NCBI RefSeq assembly: GCF_007988885.1 | Contig: NZ_BJUZ01000001.1 | Location: 992,001 to 1,056,000 of the forward strand | Direction: 5' to 3' | Length of the DNA: 64,000 bases | Source: Gluconobacter wancherniae NBRC 103581 | GTDB taxonomy: Bacteria > Pseudomonadota > Alphaproteobacteria > Acetobacterales > Acetobacteraceae | Part shown: piece after piece, positions 9,661-18,035 of the stretch | Layout: every line of letters starts with the position of its first letter | How positions within the stretch are numbered: position 1 is the stretch's first letter | Translations under genes and position numbers: made by a program | Notes under the pieces: generated by a model | What the model was told of the DNA's origin: nothing | Database searches by the model: none | Seen by the model: the letters and a program-made list of their open reading frames with translations, nothing else

Positions 9661-10171
9661 AATCACATATTGATGACTTGAAGGGGAGTTTGGCCGCTAA
9701 TCGTTGGAGGGAGTGAAACTCTATCGTTAGCAAAAGTCTATGATCATCTTACTTTCAATGAAAAATGCATGTCGGAAAGCGGATAACAGTGAAATCAAAA
9801 TCTCTCCTTGATCCCAATTTGCGATATTCCATAATTTATTTGGAGATAAATCTGCATTAGAAAATATCATGAAGAACTAATTTTTCATAGATATTATAAA
9901 AATAAAAAATAATAGATAACTATATTTAATAAATTAATCACAAACCAACATATTTGATTTATTTTTTTATTTTATTATTTTAACAAAATATGTATTTACA
10001 AATTATATTTTAAATAATCATATCACCAGAATATTACTTTCTTATACTTATCTACACTCCTAAACTTTATTCAGATGTTCAATCACAACAATGTCATGTT
10101 TTAAACAAATATTCGGATATCCCGGGTATTTCCTGACTGACCCACTCATGTAAAGGGGGGCTTAAAGACCT
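9661..10171. other. intergenic region, very AT-rich in its second half
   Basis: About 510 bases without a supported gene. Positions 9880-10080 are extremely AT-rich with runs of A and T, suggesting a UP-element-rich promoter region for the downstream dehydrogenase or silenced foreign DNA. I see no repeat array or clear hairpin. Confidence 0.5.
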
Positions 10172-11464
10172 ATGATATCCAAACCCGAAATACTTATTGT
10201 TGGCGGAGGGGTGGCTGGGTTGTCGCTCGCCACACGTCTTGGAAAATCCATGGGCAAACACGGAAAAGCCCGCATCACACTTATCGACAAGAGCTTTTCT
10301 CATGTTTGGAAACCGATGCTACATTGTTTTGCATCAGGGACCATGCAAAACGAAAATGATCGCATCAACTTCATTTCACAGGCAAGCGGTCATAATTTTG
10401 AGTTCTGGCCGGGGGAAGTTGTTTCAATAGACCGTGTGAGACAAGAAGTTGTTCTAAGCCCGCTTTGTGCTGCTGATGGTACCGTAGTCTTAGAAAGCCG
10501 AACAATAAAATATGATACGATTGTTATAGCGATTGGAAGTTGCGCAAACGATTTTGGCACACCAGGAGTTAGAGAGAACTGTCTTTCAATTGATAATCTA
10601 GTAGAAGCAAACGCATTTAACGAAAAATTCCGAATGGAGCTTCTGCGCGCTTTTGCCAACAACTCGGAACTCGACATCGCGATTGTTGGGGGAGGGGCGA
10701 CAGGGACGCAACTTGCAGCAGAGCTTCATAAAGCTCTTGAAATAGTGGGGCCCTTTAACCTGCATGCATTCGGTAAGCCGCCACCGAAGCTCCGCGTTAC
10801 CTTGCTTCAGTCTGGTCCAAGGATACTGCCAGCTTTTCCTGAGTCGGTTTCTGCGGCCGCGCAAACGGAACTGGAGCGCATTGGCGTTACAGTTCGCACG
10901 TCTGCCAGAGTTGCAGGAGCGAATGCTACCGGGTTTACGCTAAAAGACGGCACTCGCGTTTCAGCCAAACTTCGCGTCTGGGCTGCGGGGGTGAAAGCGC
11001 CAGAGGTTACGACAACTTATGGAGGGTTGGCTCTCAACAACACGGGGCAAATCCTCGTGAAGGCCAATCTTTCAGCGATAGGTGATGAGCATATTTTTGC
11101 CCTTGGTGATTGCTCCTATATTGATGGTGATCCCATGCCCGCAACAGCTCAGGTTGCACAACAACAGGCCCGTCATCTTGCGCGCTATCTTCCTGCCTGG
11201 ATTGAAAAGGGCCAAAAAATCCCTCCATGTGTTTTCCACAACAAAGGAGCAATCGTAGCCTTGGGAAAATATAATGGCTGGGCAGCTCTGCCTGGAGGAA
11301 CAGTTTGGGGGGGCGGTTTCTCTCATGGTCTTTCCGCCCGTATCGCGCATTTACTTCTATATCGTCAGCATCAAATGGAACTGTATGGATTTTATAGAGG
11401 GTTGATGTCTTGTTTTTCGGATTGGGTAGATACTTTTATCAGACCATCAATTCGCCTTGATTAA
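10172..11464 (+). CDS. type II NADH dehydrogenase (NDH-2-like)
   Basis: 430 residues of a two-dinucleotide-fold flavoprotein. The FAD motif VGGGVAGLSLATRLG is at the N terminus, a second fold VGGGATGTQLAAEL near residue 170, and HIFALGDCSYIDGDPMPATA near residue 310. SHVWKPMLHCFASG resembles the early substrate-channel segment of Ndh. NDH-2 enzymes pass electrons from NADH to quinone at the membrane without pumping protons. The C-terminal segment contains aromatic and basic residues suited to peripheral membrane binding. It could recycle NADH made by the upstream ALDH, but it has its own leader region. Confidence 0.88.
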   Translation: MISKPEILIVGGGVAGLSLATRLGKSMGKHGKARITLIDKSFSHVWKPMLHCFASGTMQNENDRINFISQASGHNFEFWPGEVVSIDRVRQEVVLSPLCAADGTVVLESRTIKYDTIVIAIGSCANDFGTPGVRENCLSIDNLVEANAFNEKFRMELLRAFANNSELDIAIVGGGATGTQLAAELHKALEIVGPFNLHAFGKPPPKLRVTLLQSGPRILPAFPESVSAAAQTELERIGVTVRTSARVAGANATGFTLKDGTRVSAKLRVWAAGVKAPEVTTTYGGLALNNTGQILVKANLSAIGDEHIFALGDCSYIDGDPMPATAQVAQQQARHLARYLPAWIEKGQKIPPCVFHNKGAIVALGKYNGWAALPGGTVWGGGFSHGLSARIAHLLLYRQHQMELYGFYRGLMSCFSDWVDTFIRPSIRLD

Positions 11465-11524
11465 TGTTTATGAAATTAATGAATTATAATTCATAATATT
11501 AAAAACAGATTTGGTATACTAGTG

Positions 11525-11690
11525 GGATGACAAGCGTCGCGGTGCCATGCTCCCGAGACGCTTGTAGAAACTTTCGGCAAACCCGTTGTCGCTGACAATC
11601 ACCAGCAATTTGACACAGCGTTCCACCAGAATCGTTAATTCCCTTGCCACACGTCTGGAACTAAACCGCGACAAGTCCAATTGGTAAGTG
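11525..11690 (-). pseudogene. IS3-type transposase fragment
   Basis: The minus strand encodes LDLSRFSSRRVARELTIL followed by VIVSDNG and then FAESFYKRLG. These are the DDE integrase landmarks of IS3-family OrfB, but the stretch between VSDNG and the NGF-ESF block is deleted. No terminal repeats or OrfA remain. Confidence 0.7.
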
Positions 11691-11808
11691 CTGTTTTATG
11701 ATGCCGCCCCCTCTCGCACTTGCAATTCTGCGTCAATTTCAGAACGGTTTATCTGGGTCGTAGTGGCATTGCCGCTGATCGGATCATATTGTGAAAAAGG
11801 TAGAGCAA

Positions 11809-12207
11809 ATGGATCAGGCTTCAGGCAATATCTTAGGGTTCCACCATGTCGCCATAATAGCGTCCAATTATCAGCGCTCTCGGCATTTTTACGTTGATGT
11901 ACTGGGTTTTGTTGTCATCGCTGAAAATTTTCGTGCCGAGCGTAACTCTTGGAAGTGCGATCTAAAGATCGGGGAGGCGCAAATCGAACTTTTTTCCTTT
12001 CCGGAAGCTCCACCTCGGGTATCACGTCCAGAAGCTTGCGGCCTACGGCACTTGGCGTTTTGCGTTAAGGACATATCCGCAACGATAGAGCATCTTAAGG
12101 GCTATGGAGTAGAATCAGAACCCGTTCGAATAGATCCGTATACAGGCCGACTCTTCACTTTTTTCTCAGATCCAGATGACCTTCCTCTAGAACTTTATCA
12201 GGTTTGA
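11809..12207 (+). CDS. VOC (glyoxalase/bleomycin-resistance fold) protein
   Basis: 132 residues forming one VOC unit with two beta-alpha-beta-beta-beta modules: GFHHVAIIASNYQRSRHFYV at the start and GLRHLAFCVKDI in the second module, ending LPLELYQV. The His and Glu positions fit metal ligands of SMU1112c-like dioxygenase/glyoxalase relatives. The substrate is unknown. I used the ATG at 11809 with AAGGTAGAG upstream; an in-frame GTG lies at 11791. It is followed closely by a small lipoprotein gene. Confidence 0.8.
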   Translation: MDQASGNILGFHHVAIIASNYQRSRHFYVDVLGFVVIAENFRAERNSWKCDLKIGEAQIELFSFPEAPPRVSRPEACGLRHLAFCVKDISATIEHLKGYGVESEPVRIDPYTGRLFTFFSDPDDLPLELYQV

Positions 12208-12216
12208 GAAGTGTTT

Positions 12217-12396
12217 ATGCGCCTAGCTGCTATGGTTCCACTCGTTTTTATTCTGAGTGCCTGTGCCAACGGTTCATACAAGCCACCAAAGGATGAAACG
12301 GCAGCTTGTATGAATTACAGATCCATGATGACCGCACCGATGCCGCCAGACGCGATGAAGCAACTTCAAAAAAAATGTGCGGTCTCAAGGCGATAA
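12217..12396 (+). CDS. small lipoprotein (59 aa)
   Basis: A short signal peptide ends in the lipobox LSAC, so the mature protein should be lipid-anchored by Cys about 16 residues in. The remaining 40 residues are polar with two more Cys (ACMNY, KKCAV), perhaps a disulfide. GAGAA lies 6 bases upstream of the ATG. It starts 9 bases beyond the VOC stop codon, so the two are probably cotranscribed. Function unknown. Confidence 0.7.
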   Translation: MRLAAMVPLVFILSACANGSYKPPKDETAACMNYRSMMTAPMPPDAMKQLQKKCAVSRR

Positions 12397-12408
12397 CGCG
12401 AGAGGGGC

Positions 12409-12834
12409 TTACCAGCCCCAACCTGGACCAAATCCGTAGCCCGGGCCGAAGCCACCGCCCCAGGGACCCCACTCTCCCCAGTTCCACTGAGCGTCCTGAT
12501 AATCCTGTGCAGCCATTTGCTGTTCGTCAGCGATATTCTGTTGCTGCTGATAGGCCCGATATCGTCCATATGCGGTCTGGTCGCCAACATACAGGCAGCC
12601 ACAGACCGTTGGATCAGCGTAAATGTAGCTCACTGTGTCACCATGGATACGGCGGACAAAATGATGTGCAGGCAGCTTCTTAAGCATGGCAATCCGCTGT
12701 GGGGTGGAGGCGGGCTTCAGCTGAAAGCCTGCAGCAGCAAGATGATCTTCTTTCTGAGCGACCATCTGCTGGGGCGTTTCACAAGCAGACAGAGCGGTGA
12801 CGCAAATGAGAGATGCTAGAAAAGCTTTTTTCAT
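12409..12834 (-). CDS. lipoprotein with aromatic/glycine-rich tail
   Basis: 141 residues. The N-terminal signal peptide ends in LSAC (lipobox). The middle contains HHFVRRIHGDTVSYIYADPT and VCGCLYVGD, and the last 25 residues are rich in Gly, Trp, Phe and Pro (WNWGEWGPWGGGFGPG). It is probably an outer-membrane or periplasmic lipoprotein of unknown role. I chose the ATG at 12834, preceded by GGAGG. It is convergent with the small lipoprotein gene; the stops are 12 bases apart. Confidence 0.75.
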   Translation of the reverse strand: MKKAFLASLICVTALSACETPQQMVAQKEDHLAAAGFQLKPASTPQRIAMLKKLPAHHFVRRIHGDTVSYIYADPTVCGCLYVGDQTAYGRYRAYQQQQNIADEQQMAAQDYQDAQWNWGEWGPWGGGFGPGYGFGPGWGW

Positions 12835-12849
12835 ATTGAGACCCTCCAA

Positions 12850-13318
12850 TAAAGGTACAATGGCAGCACTTGCCTCAGAGAATAATCACATGCTTTGTCA
12901 GCTCAGGCCTACGAAAAGATATTGAAAAAACTTTTTATCAAAAAACCATCCCGTAGGGCGACTTCTCTGTTAGGCGCCGAGCTTTACGCCGATGCGCTCA
13001 CTTTTAACGCTCGAAAGCATTGGCGGAAAATGATGATGCGCGCTGCAAGCCCGGTGGATGCTGCAACACGAGCTCTCGAAATATGATTATCCAAACCACG
13101 ATTGAGGAAAGAAGCTCAATTATGACTAAGAGAGATCCATATCGTGAGGCTTTTGGCCAAGAAGAGCGAGTCAGCAGAACCTGCCACGTAGGAAAATGCA
13201 CGCGGCAAACGCCATGATCTGTGGGTGGAAGTGCAGTGGTCGACATAAGGGGCAAGAAAACTGCTCTGGACATTAAACCCTATTAGGGCGCAGTGTTTGG
13301 TTTCCCTTGGAGGCTAAT
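12850..13318. other. region with only weak small frames
   Basis: Between two supported small genes I see only short frames. One is a TTG-initiated 63-residue basic frame (12895-13086). The other is a 31-residue frame with AGGAAAG before its ATG (13122-13217). Neither resembles a known protein, and neither is convincing enough to call. No RNA gene or repeat was recognised. Confidence 0.4.
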
Positions 13319-13504
13319 ATGTCATACCGTGTAAACTACGACGAAGACGGTATTAAATCAGAGATCCGTCAATTAGTCTCCGAACTCCAGCATGACGCTG
13401 AGCGGTTGAATATTACGGTCGATAAGTCAGGAACCGCCATTGAAATCAAACATATGGTGGCAGTTTTGGCCGATAAAATTGATGGACTTGCGTCATTGAT
13501 ATGA
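13319..13504 (+). CDS. small hypothetical protein (61 aa)
   Basis: An acidic 61-residue protein starting MSYRVNYDEDG, predicted mostly helical (EIRQLVSELQHDAERL). A strong GGAGG lies 7 bases before the ATG at 13319, which decides the start and supports translation. It has no recognised domain. Its end abuts the IS5 relic, so the original C terminus could have been cut. Confidence 0.6.
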   Translation: MSYRVNYDEDGIKSEIRQLVSELQHDAERLNITVDKSGTAIEIKHMVAVLADKIDGLASLI

Positions 13505-13519
13505 TGCACATTTGGATTG

Positions 13520-14310
13520 ACCCACATCCCCTCTGGGCTCAGGCTGCGTAGCCAGAAGATGACGTTCAGACATCTACCATAGCGTGCTGCAACCCACTGC
13601 CAATCCTTGAGGCAACCAAGCATGATCTCGATACGGTTGCGGCGTTTATATTTTCTCTTGTCGTACGCGACTGGTTTTCCACAGGATCTTCTCGCCGGAA
13701 TGCAGGGCCTGATCCCTTTTTCCTTCGGGGCGCCGCCTCTGAACCAGTCCGCGCCATACCCACGATCTCCCAGCAATCATTGTGAAGCAGGAAGACGGTC
13801 AAGCAGGGTAGCGGCCCCGGTGTAATCACTGATCCGTCCGGCTGTCATGAAGAAGCTCAGCGGTCGTCTATTTTGATTGGTGTTCGTATTGCAGCTGCGT
13901 GTTCATACCGCCTCTGATGCGACCAATCAGACGCCCTGGACCCCCTTTTTTAACCGTAAACTTGAAGTCGTAAGGTGTGCTTTGAGATGGGGCGCGTCAA
14001 TCATGATGGATGGCTCGACTTTCGTAGCAGACAGGCCATCCATCATCCGCATCAAAATGCCCATGTCGCTCCAATGCTTCTGCAATCAGCTTTTCAGGAT
14101 TCATTCAATCGGGAACACCGCACCCGTGCAATAGGACATAGGTCGCACCCCAGCGCCGCGTCTACTTCTTGTCAGCGGTCCTTGGGAACAAGGAACGCAC
14201 GAAATACGCGCCGTTGCGAAGAGTAAGATTGGCCATATCCATGCACAGCCTTCTCACCGGGGAGAGTGGCGGTCGATCTGGCCATCTATCTGTCTATTAT
14301 AAAACGGATA
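13520..14310 (-). pseudogene. IS5-type transposase relic
   Basis: The minus strand holds an IS5-family transposase in pieces: IDAPHLKAHLT (about 14000), KGGPGRLIGRIRGGMNTQLQ, a broken segment, LGDRGYGADWFRGG and KEKGIRPCIPARRS (about 13700), KYKRRNRIEIMLGCLKDWQW and a shortened end VIFWL. Several stops and frame changes interrupt it, and the usual stretch before VIFWL is deleted. I did not identify terminal inverted repeats. It separates the small-gene cluster from the LysE gene. Confidence 0.85.
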
Positions 14311-14562
14311 TTTCGCTCCGTGCTTGAGAAAGCGCCCCCAACGGTACCCCCAAAATAAATTGCTTCGGTTTGTTTCCGCGCTCATCCAGCGAATTCAGAG
14401 ATAGCAAGGTCATTTCTCTGAGCATGCATGCGTCTGACCACGCCAGTCTGAAATTTCAAAAGAACGACTGAATTTTGTGCACTGTGTTTCAGGTATGAAT
14501 ATGGATATGCTGATAATCAAGAAGGTTTTGCTCGGCATTCTTGAATAGGGAGAAATGTTATT

Positions 14563-15192
14563 ATGACACTTCATACGTGGTGGCTTTTTGTAGTCGCCGT
14601 TTTCCTGCTTTCAGGGACGCCCGGACCCAACATGCTGCATATTCTGCCGCGTAGCGTCGATTTTGGGATGAAGCGAAGCATCGCTGCAATGGCTGGATGC
14701 CTCACGGCACTTGTAACCGTTTTGACAGCGTCTGCGGCAGGATTAACCGCGGTGCTCACAGCGCTGCCGGGTGTATTTGAAATTCTAAGATATGTCGGCG
14801 TCGCCTATCTGCTTTATCTCGGCATCAAGGCGTGGCGGAGTGAAGTTGCCCCTTTGGACGTCGGTGAAGACCATCTTTCTGCTTCACTCTCATCGGGCGC
14901 TTTATATCGTGGTGGCTTTCTAATCGGCATTAGTAATCCTAAGCTTATTCTATTTGCTGCTGCTTTTCTCCCTCAATTCGTGAGTCCCGCCGCTGCACAG
15001 ACCCCTCAGTTTGTGATTCTTGTTGCGAGCTTCGCTGCCGTCGAATGTTTTTGGTACGTGATCTATGCGGCAGGCGGTCGTTCGTTGTCCCATTATTTGA
15101 TCCGCCCTTCCGTCAAACGCATCTTCAACCGCGTTACAGGAGCAATTTTCGTTGGGTTCGCAGCTCTTCTCCTGAAAACACGGCCCGCCTAA
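14563..15192 (+). CDS. LysE/RhtB-family amino-acid exporter
   Basis: 209 residues with about six hydrophobic segments. The N terminus LFVVAVFLLSGTPGPNMLHI is the LysE-family signature, and GGFLIGISNPKLILFAAAFLP is the second conserved block. These proteins export amino acids or related metabolites across the inner membrane; the substrate is not predictable. GGGAGA lies upstream of the ATG. It lies just left of the prophage lysis genes, and no left attachment site was found, so it may be host DNA or prophage cargo. Confidence 0.87.
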   Translation: MTLHTWWLFVVAVFLLSGTPGPNMLHILPRSVDFGMKRSIAAMAGCLTALVTVLTASAAGLTAVLTALPGVFEILRYVGVAYLLYLGIKAWRSEVAPLDVGEDHLSASLSSGALYRGGFLIGISNPKLILFAAAFLPQFVSPAAAQTPQFVILVASFAAVECFWYVIYAAGGRSLSHYLIRPSVKRIFNRVTGAIFVGFAALLLKTRPA

Positions 15193-15252
15193 TTTTTTAC
15201 GCCGCAACACAGACATCGAGCAGAGTCATGGGCGTTATGAAGCGAGGTCTGG

Positions 15253-15456
15253 TTACTTCTTAGAACACGCCCGGACCTGATCACGCAGGCCGATGTAATC
15301 CCCGAGCCAGCGTATGGTCTGAGATTGTGGCCGCGCTCTGATCTCCGTGGCCAGAGCTTTCTGATCAGCAGCCGAGTAAGTCACCAGAGTAGGGCAGGGC
15401 ACATAGCGTACCTAGGTGCAGCCCGTGAGGGCGAGCGCCAGGACGAGCCACCTCAC
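15253..15456 (-). pseudogene. outer-membrane spanin (Rz1-like) with a premature amber codon
   Basis: From a GTG at 15456 the frame encodes a very short signal peptide with lipobox (LVLALALTGC), then hits TAG at 15412-15414 (codon 15). The same frame continues after the stop for 53 codons: VRYVPCPTLVTYSAADQKAL and on to GLRDQVRACSKK. A single base change would explain the stop. The start overlaps the stop of the upstream gene (GTGA), as in coupled spanin pairs. With the stop only a 14-residue lipopeptide would be made. Confidence 0.65.
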
Positions 15457-15686
15457 GCCGAACCCTCATCAAGCCGAGCCAGTACCGCGCTTTCAGTCTC
15501 GGGCTTATCAGCCTGAGCCTGTGCCATCGCTTCGGCTTTGGTCGTGATTGCTGTTGCGCTATCGGTCGCGGCTTGAGCCGTCGTGACAGATGCGTTGTTC
15601 TTTCCGGCCCGGTACGAGAACCAGATCAGCCAGGCGACAAAGGCGAGGGCAATCACGCCCCCGCCGATGTAAACGTACTGGCTCAA
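15453..15686 (-). CDS. probable inner-membrane spanin (Rz-like)
   Basis: 77 residues with one N-terminal membrane helix (GGGVIALAFVAWLIWFSYRAG) and an Ala/Gln-rich helical periplasmic part. This is the layout of an i-spanin, which joins an outer-membrane lipoprotein partner to fuse the membranes at the last step of lysis. The start is TTG overlapping the upstream stop (TTGA), and its own stop overlaps the lipoprotein start (GTGA). Assignment rests on topology and context, not on a sequence family. Confidence 0.55.
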   Translation of the reverse strand: MSQYVYIGGGVIALAFVAWLIWFSYRAGKNNASVTTAQAATDSATAITTKAEAMAQAQADKPETESAVLARLDEGSA

Positions 15687-15889
15687 GCAGCCGCAGCCGC
15701 TTCAGTCGTGGTCGTTTTCGTTTCCAGCGCCGTGACGAGGGAAGCGATATTACCCGCCAAACCAGCAAGAGCTGCCTTAGCCGCTACCGTGTCGCAGTTC
15801 GGATCCAGCTTCTCAATGATAAAGCCGCCGAGAACTGGCAGCAGTTCCTGGCCGAGTGCGCCAGCTTCCTGAATTACAGAGTCGGTCAT
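15683..15889 (-). CDS. small phage protein of the lysis region (68 aa)
   Basis: A 68-residue, Ala/Thr-rich protein with a weakly hydrophobic middle (ELLPVLGGFIIEKL). It overlaps the next gene by four bases. It lies between the holin-like and spanin-like genes, so a role in lysis is possible. I do not recognise a family. Confidence 0.5.
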   Translation of the reverse strand: MTDSVIQEAGALGQELLPVLGGFIIEKLDPNCDTVAAKAALAGLAGNIASLVTALETKTTTTEAAAAA

Positions 15890-15925
15890 ATGAGCGTTTC
15901 CTTTGTTGCTCGGGGTGTCCCGCAG

Positions 15926-16201
15926 TCACGTCGGCGCTTTAGGCTCGTCAGTGGATGCAGTGGCGGAAGGCGTACCCAGAAGCGGGTGCTTTCCGATCTC
16001 AGTGATCGCTGCTCCGGCTGCGATGGATGCAGCCTTTTGCAGCGGAGATTTTTCGGGGATCAGCAGAAAGATGGCGGTTGAGGCCATGACGGACGGCACG
16101 CCGCCATTAACGCCCAGCCAAGCAGCCATCATCGCGCCGGACAGAAGGCCCAGTCCCTGCAAGGTCGTTGGTTCGCGGGCCCAGTCGAGGAACTTGCTCA
16201 T
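15926..16201 (-). CDS. putative holin
   Basis: 91 residues with two to three hydrophobic stretches (LGLLSGAMMAAWLGVNGG, VMASTAIFLLIP, AASIAAGAAI) and a polar Pro/Ser/Thr-rich tail. Its ATG overlaps the stop of the endolysin-like gene (ATGA). Size, topology and position fit a holin, which would form the membrane holes that release the endolysin. No family motif proves it. Confidence 0.5.
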   Translation of the reverse strand: MSKFLDWAREPTTLQGLGLLSGAMMAAWLGVNGGVPSVMASTAIFLLIPEKSPLQKAASIAAGAAITEIGKHPLLGTPSATASTDEPKAPT

Positions 16202-16677
16202 GCTGCGATAGCCTCCGCAAAGAAGGCGACATTCGCAGCTGGATCAGCCGCGCCCTGTGCTGTGTTGTAATGAACCTTGTGATAGGCGCTCAGTCCGGCT
16301 GCATCGGTGGAGGCCGGAAGAGCCTCACGCACGCGGTAGAACCGGATCCGCGCCATTGCACAGGCGTAGCGGAAGTTCGTGACCAGCTGTGCTGTCGCAG
16401 CAAGATCAGGAGCGCGCATACGCGTGCATACTGTCGCAAGGTGAGATTGCGCCGGGAAGTTGAGGAAGTTCGTCCAGCAGTCGTCATGTGTTGCTGGCTC
16501 CATCTGCCAGAGGCCAAGTGCCGGACCACCGCCAATTTGCCGGACATAGGCAGCACGCGTCTCTGCCAGCGCCGTTCCTGTCACCAGATTGATGGCGGCA
16601 GGACTGGCAAGGTGGAGCGCCTGGAGCGTCGGGGTGACGATCAGCGTTTTGAGCTGACGCGTATCGAGGCCGATCAT
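16198..16677 (-). CDS. putative phage endolysin (glycosidase-like)
   Basis: 159 residues. The core GTALAETRAAYVRQIGGG followed by ALGLWQMEPATHDDCW resembles a group of phage proteins with a lysozyme-like active-site Glu (here in AETRA) and a conserved GLWQMEPATH block. It is placed between a membrane protein gene and the holin-like gene, with four-base overlaps on both sides. I chose the ATG at 16677 because it overlaps the upstream stop. No signal peptide is visible, so a holin would be needed for export. Confidence 0.55.
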   Translation of the reverse strand: MIGLDTRQLKTLIVTPTLQALHLASPAAINLVTGTALAETRAAYVRQIGGGPALGLWQMEPATHDDCWTNFLNFPAQSHLATVCTRMRAPDLAATAQLVTNFRYACAMARIRFYRVREALPASTDAAGLSAYHKVHYNTAQGAADPAANVAFFAEAIAA

Positions 16678-16976
16678 CGCACACCAACAAGATGCGACGT
16701 GATTTGCACAACGCCAGTGCTTGTCACGATCACCAGAACCCAACCGATCCACTGACGAACCGACTGAAGGTTATCAAGCTTCTTGTCCTGCGCATCCTGA
16801 TTGGCGAGGATCTGCGTGAGCTGTCCGCCCTGAGTGCTCAGAACAGTCTGGGTTTCTACCATTTCGCGCTGAAGGAGCTTGACGTCCTGCTGAACGCCGC
16901 CGATGCGATCAGAGAACTCGCCACGGGTGATGAATTCGCCAGCATCGGGGGCGAGGATGGGCGCCGCATCCCCCAT
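16674..16976 (-). CDS. small phage membrane protein with coiled coil
   Basis: 100 residues. The first two-thirds are helical and heptad-like (RIGGVQQDVKLLQREMVETQ, LTQILANQDAQDKKLDNLQ). One C-terminal membrane segment follows (IGWVLVIVTSTGVVQI). Such proteins are common next to phage endolysins. The ATG at 16976 overlaps the tail-fibre stop as TGATG. Role unknown, perhaps a lysis accessory. Confidence 0.55.
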   Translation of the reverse strand: MGDAAPILAPDAGEFITRGEFSDRIGGVQQDVKLLQREMVETQTVLSTQGGQLTQILANQDAQDKKLDNLQSVRQWIGWVLVIVTSTGVVQITSHLVGVR

Positions 16977-17767
16977 CACTGGCAAGCCGTCGAGCTGCGA
17001 TAGACCTGACCGTTGCTATTGAAACAGGCGAAAGCATTGCCGCTGCCTGTTGCGCCAGATAAAATAGCCTCCCCAGATATCGAGACGTCGCCGTTGATAT
17101 TGGCACCTCTGGAAAACGACACTCCAGCGCCGCTGATCGTCATGAGTACGTTGTTTTTGCATCCAGCAGCCGTAGTGCCGGTGCAGAAGCTAAACCCTCC
17201 GCTTCCCAAACCTTGAAGATTATAAAAATCCGTTTCTCCGAATGAACCTGACCCTCCTACGCCTGTAAGGCTATTCCACGCCATCGCAGACCCCTGAACC
17301 AGATTTGTATCAGGCGCATTGAACTGACCCTCAAAGACATACGGCGAGAGATAGTACCCCGCTTGGCTGCCCTGGAGGTTACCGGCAGAAATTGCTCCTG
17401 ACATTGTCCCACCGCTCCGCGACAGATACGCGCTCTGTGCCTCAGAGGTGGTCAGATAAGCGGAGAGCGTCGAGGTCAGGCTGATCTGGGTAACGTAGGC
17501 GTCCAGGGCATTTCCCAGATTGACGTAAATCGGGTTCGACTGCGTACCGACACGGCGTCCGTAGCTGAACATCTCAACCGGCATAGCGGCCTGAGTGGGC
17601 CCGGCCTGAGCAGACGGGACGACAGAAGACAGCACCGCGACAAGCGGGTTCTTAGCCGTGCCAACGCGAACGCCATACGAGAATGGCTCAACCGGATTAG
17701 CGGCAGTTGTCTGCGCTTGGGCGCAAATCGGAATCAGAAGGGGAACGACAAGCAATAAGCAGCGCAT
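16976..17767 (-). CDS. tail-fibre-like protein with N-terminal signal sequence
   Basis: 263 residues. The first 20 (MRCLLLVVPLLIPICAQAQ) look exactly like a Sec signal peptide with an AQA cleavage site. Two copies of an EPFSYG-RVGT / EMFSYGRRVGT repeat follow, then YLSRSGGTMSGAIS, a motif typical of phage tail-fibre shafts. Gly/Ser-rich sequence fills the rest. It is the first gene of the lysis-region operon on the minus strand. A signal peptide on a virion protein is odd (see findings). Confidence 0.6.
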   Translation of the reverse strand: MRCLLLVVPLLIPICAQAQTTAANPVEPFSYGVRVGTAKNPLVAVLSSVVPSAQAGPTQAAMPVEMFSYGRRVGTQSNPIYVNLGNALDAYVTQISLTSTLSAYLTTSEAQSAYLSRSGGTMSGAISAGNLQGSQAGYYLSPYVFEGQFNAPDTNLVQGSAMAWNSLTGVGGSGSFGETDFYNLQGLGSGGFSFCTGTTAAGCKNNVLMTISGAGVSFSRGANINGDVSISGEAILSGATGSGNAFACFNSNGQVYRSSTACQ

Positions 17768-18035
17768 GGGCAACATTTCGGGATACGAATTGTGCCGCCA
17801 GCGCGAAGCATGCCGTGACGAGATTCTAGGACAAAACGAGCCTAGAAATCAACGCTATAAAAGACCGTAATGCGGCAATTTGAGAATAAGATATATTGCG
17901 CCGTTACCTTGCTTAATCTCAGTAAAATTTTTCTCTTAGTTTCCCTAAAATTTTGAAATATATATTTACCTTAATAGCGTTTCGGCGGCTCCTCAATAAT
18001 AAAATTGGAGAGTCTTGAAAGTAAGTGAGAGAAAA

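Noticed and set aside
14220-14290. Possible attL near the sequence GGAGAGTGGCGG at about 14265
   Set aside because: It matches only a few bases of the tRNA-Ser 3' end in broken order and lies inside the IS5 relic. It is not long enough to be an attachment core.
16168-16755. Long rightward frame opposite the endolysin-like gene
   Set aside because: It is antisense to a frame with protein-like motifs and clean four-base overlaps with its neighbours. The rightward product is Cys/Arg-rich and has no family look.
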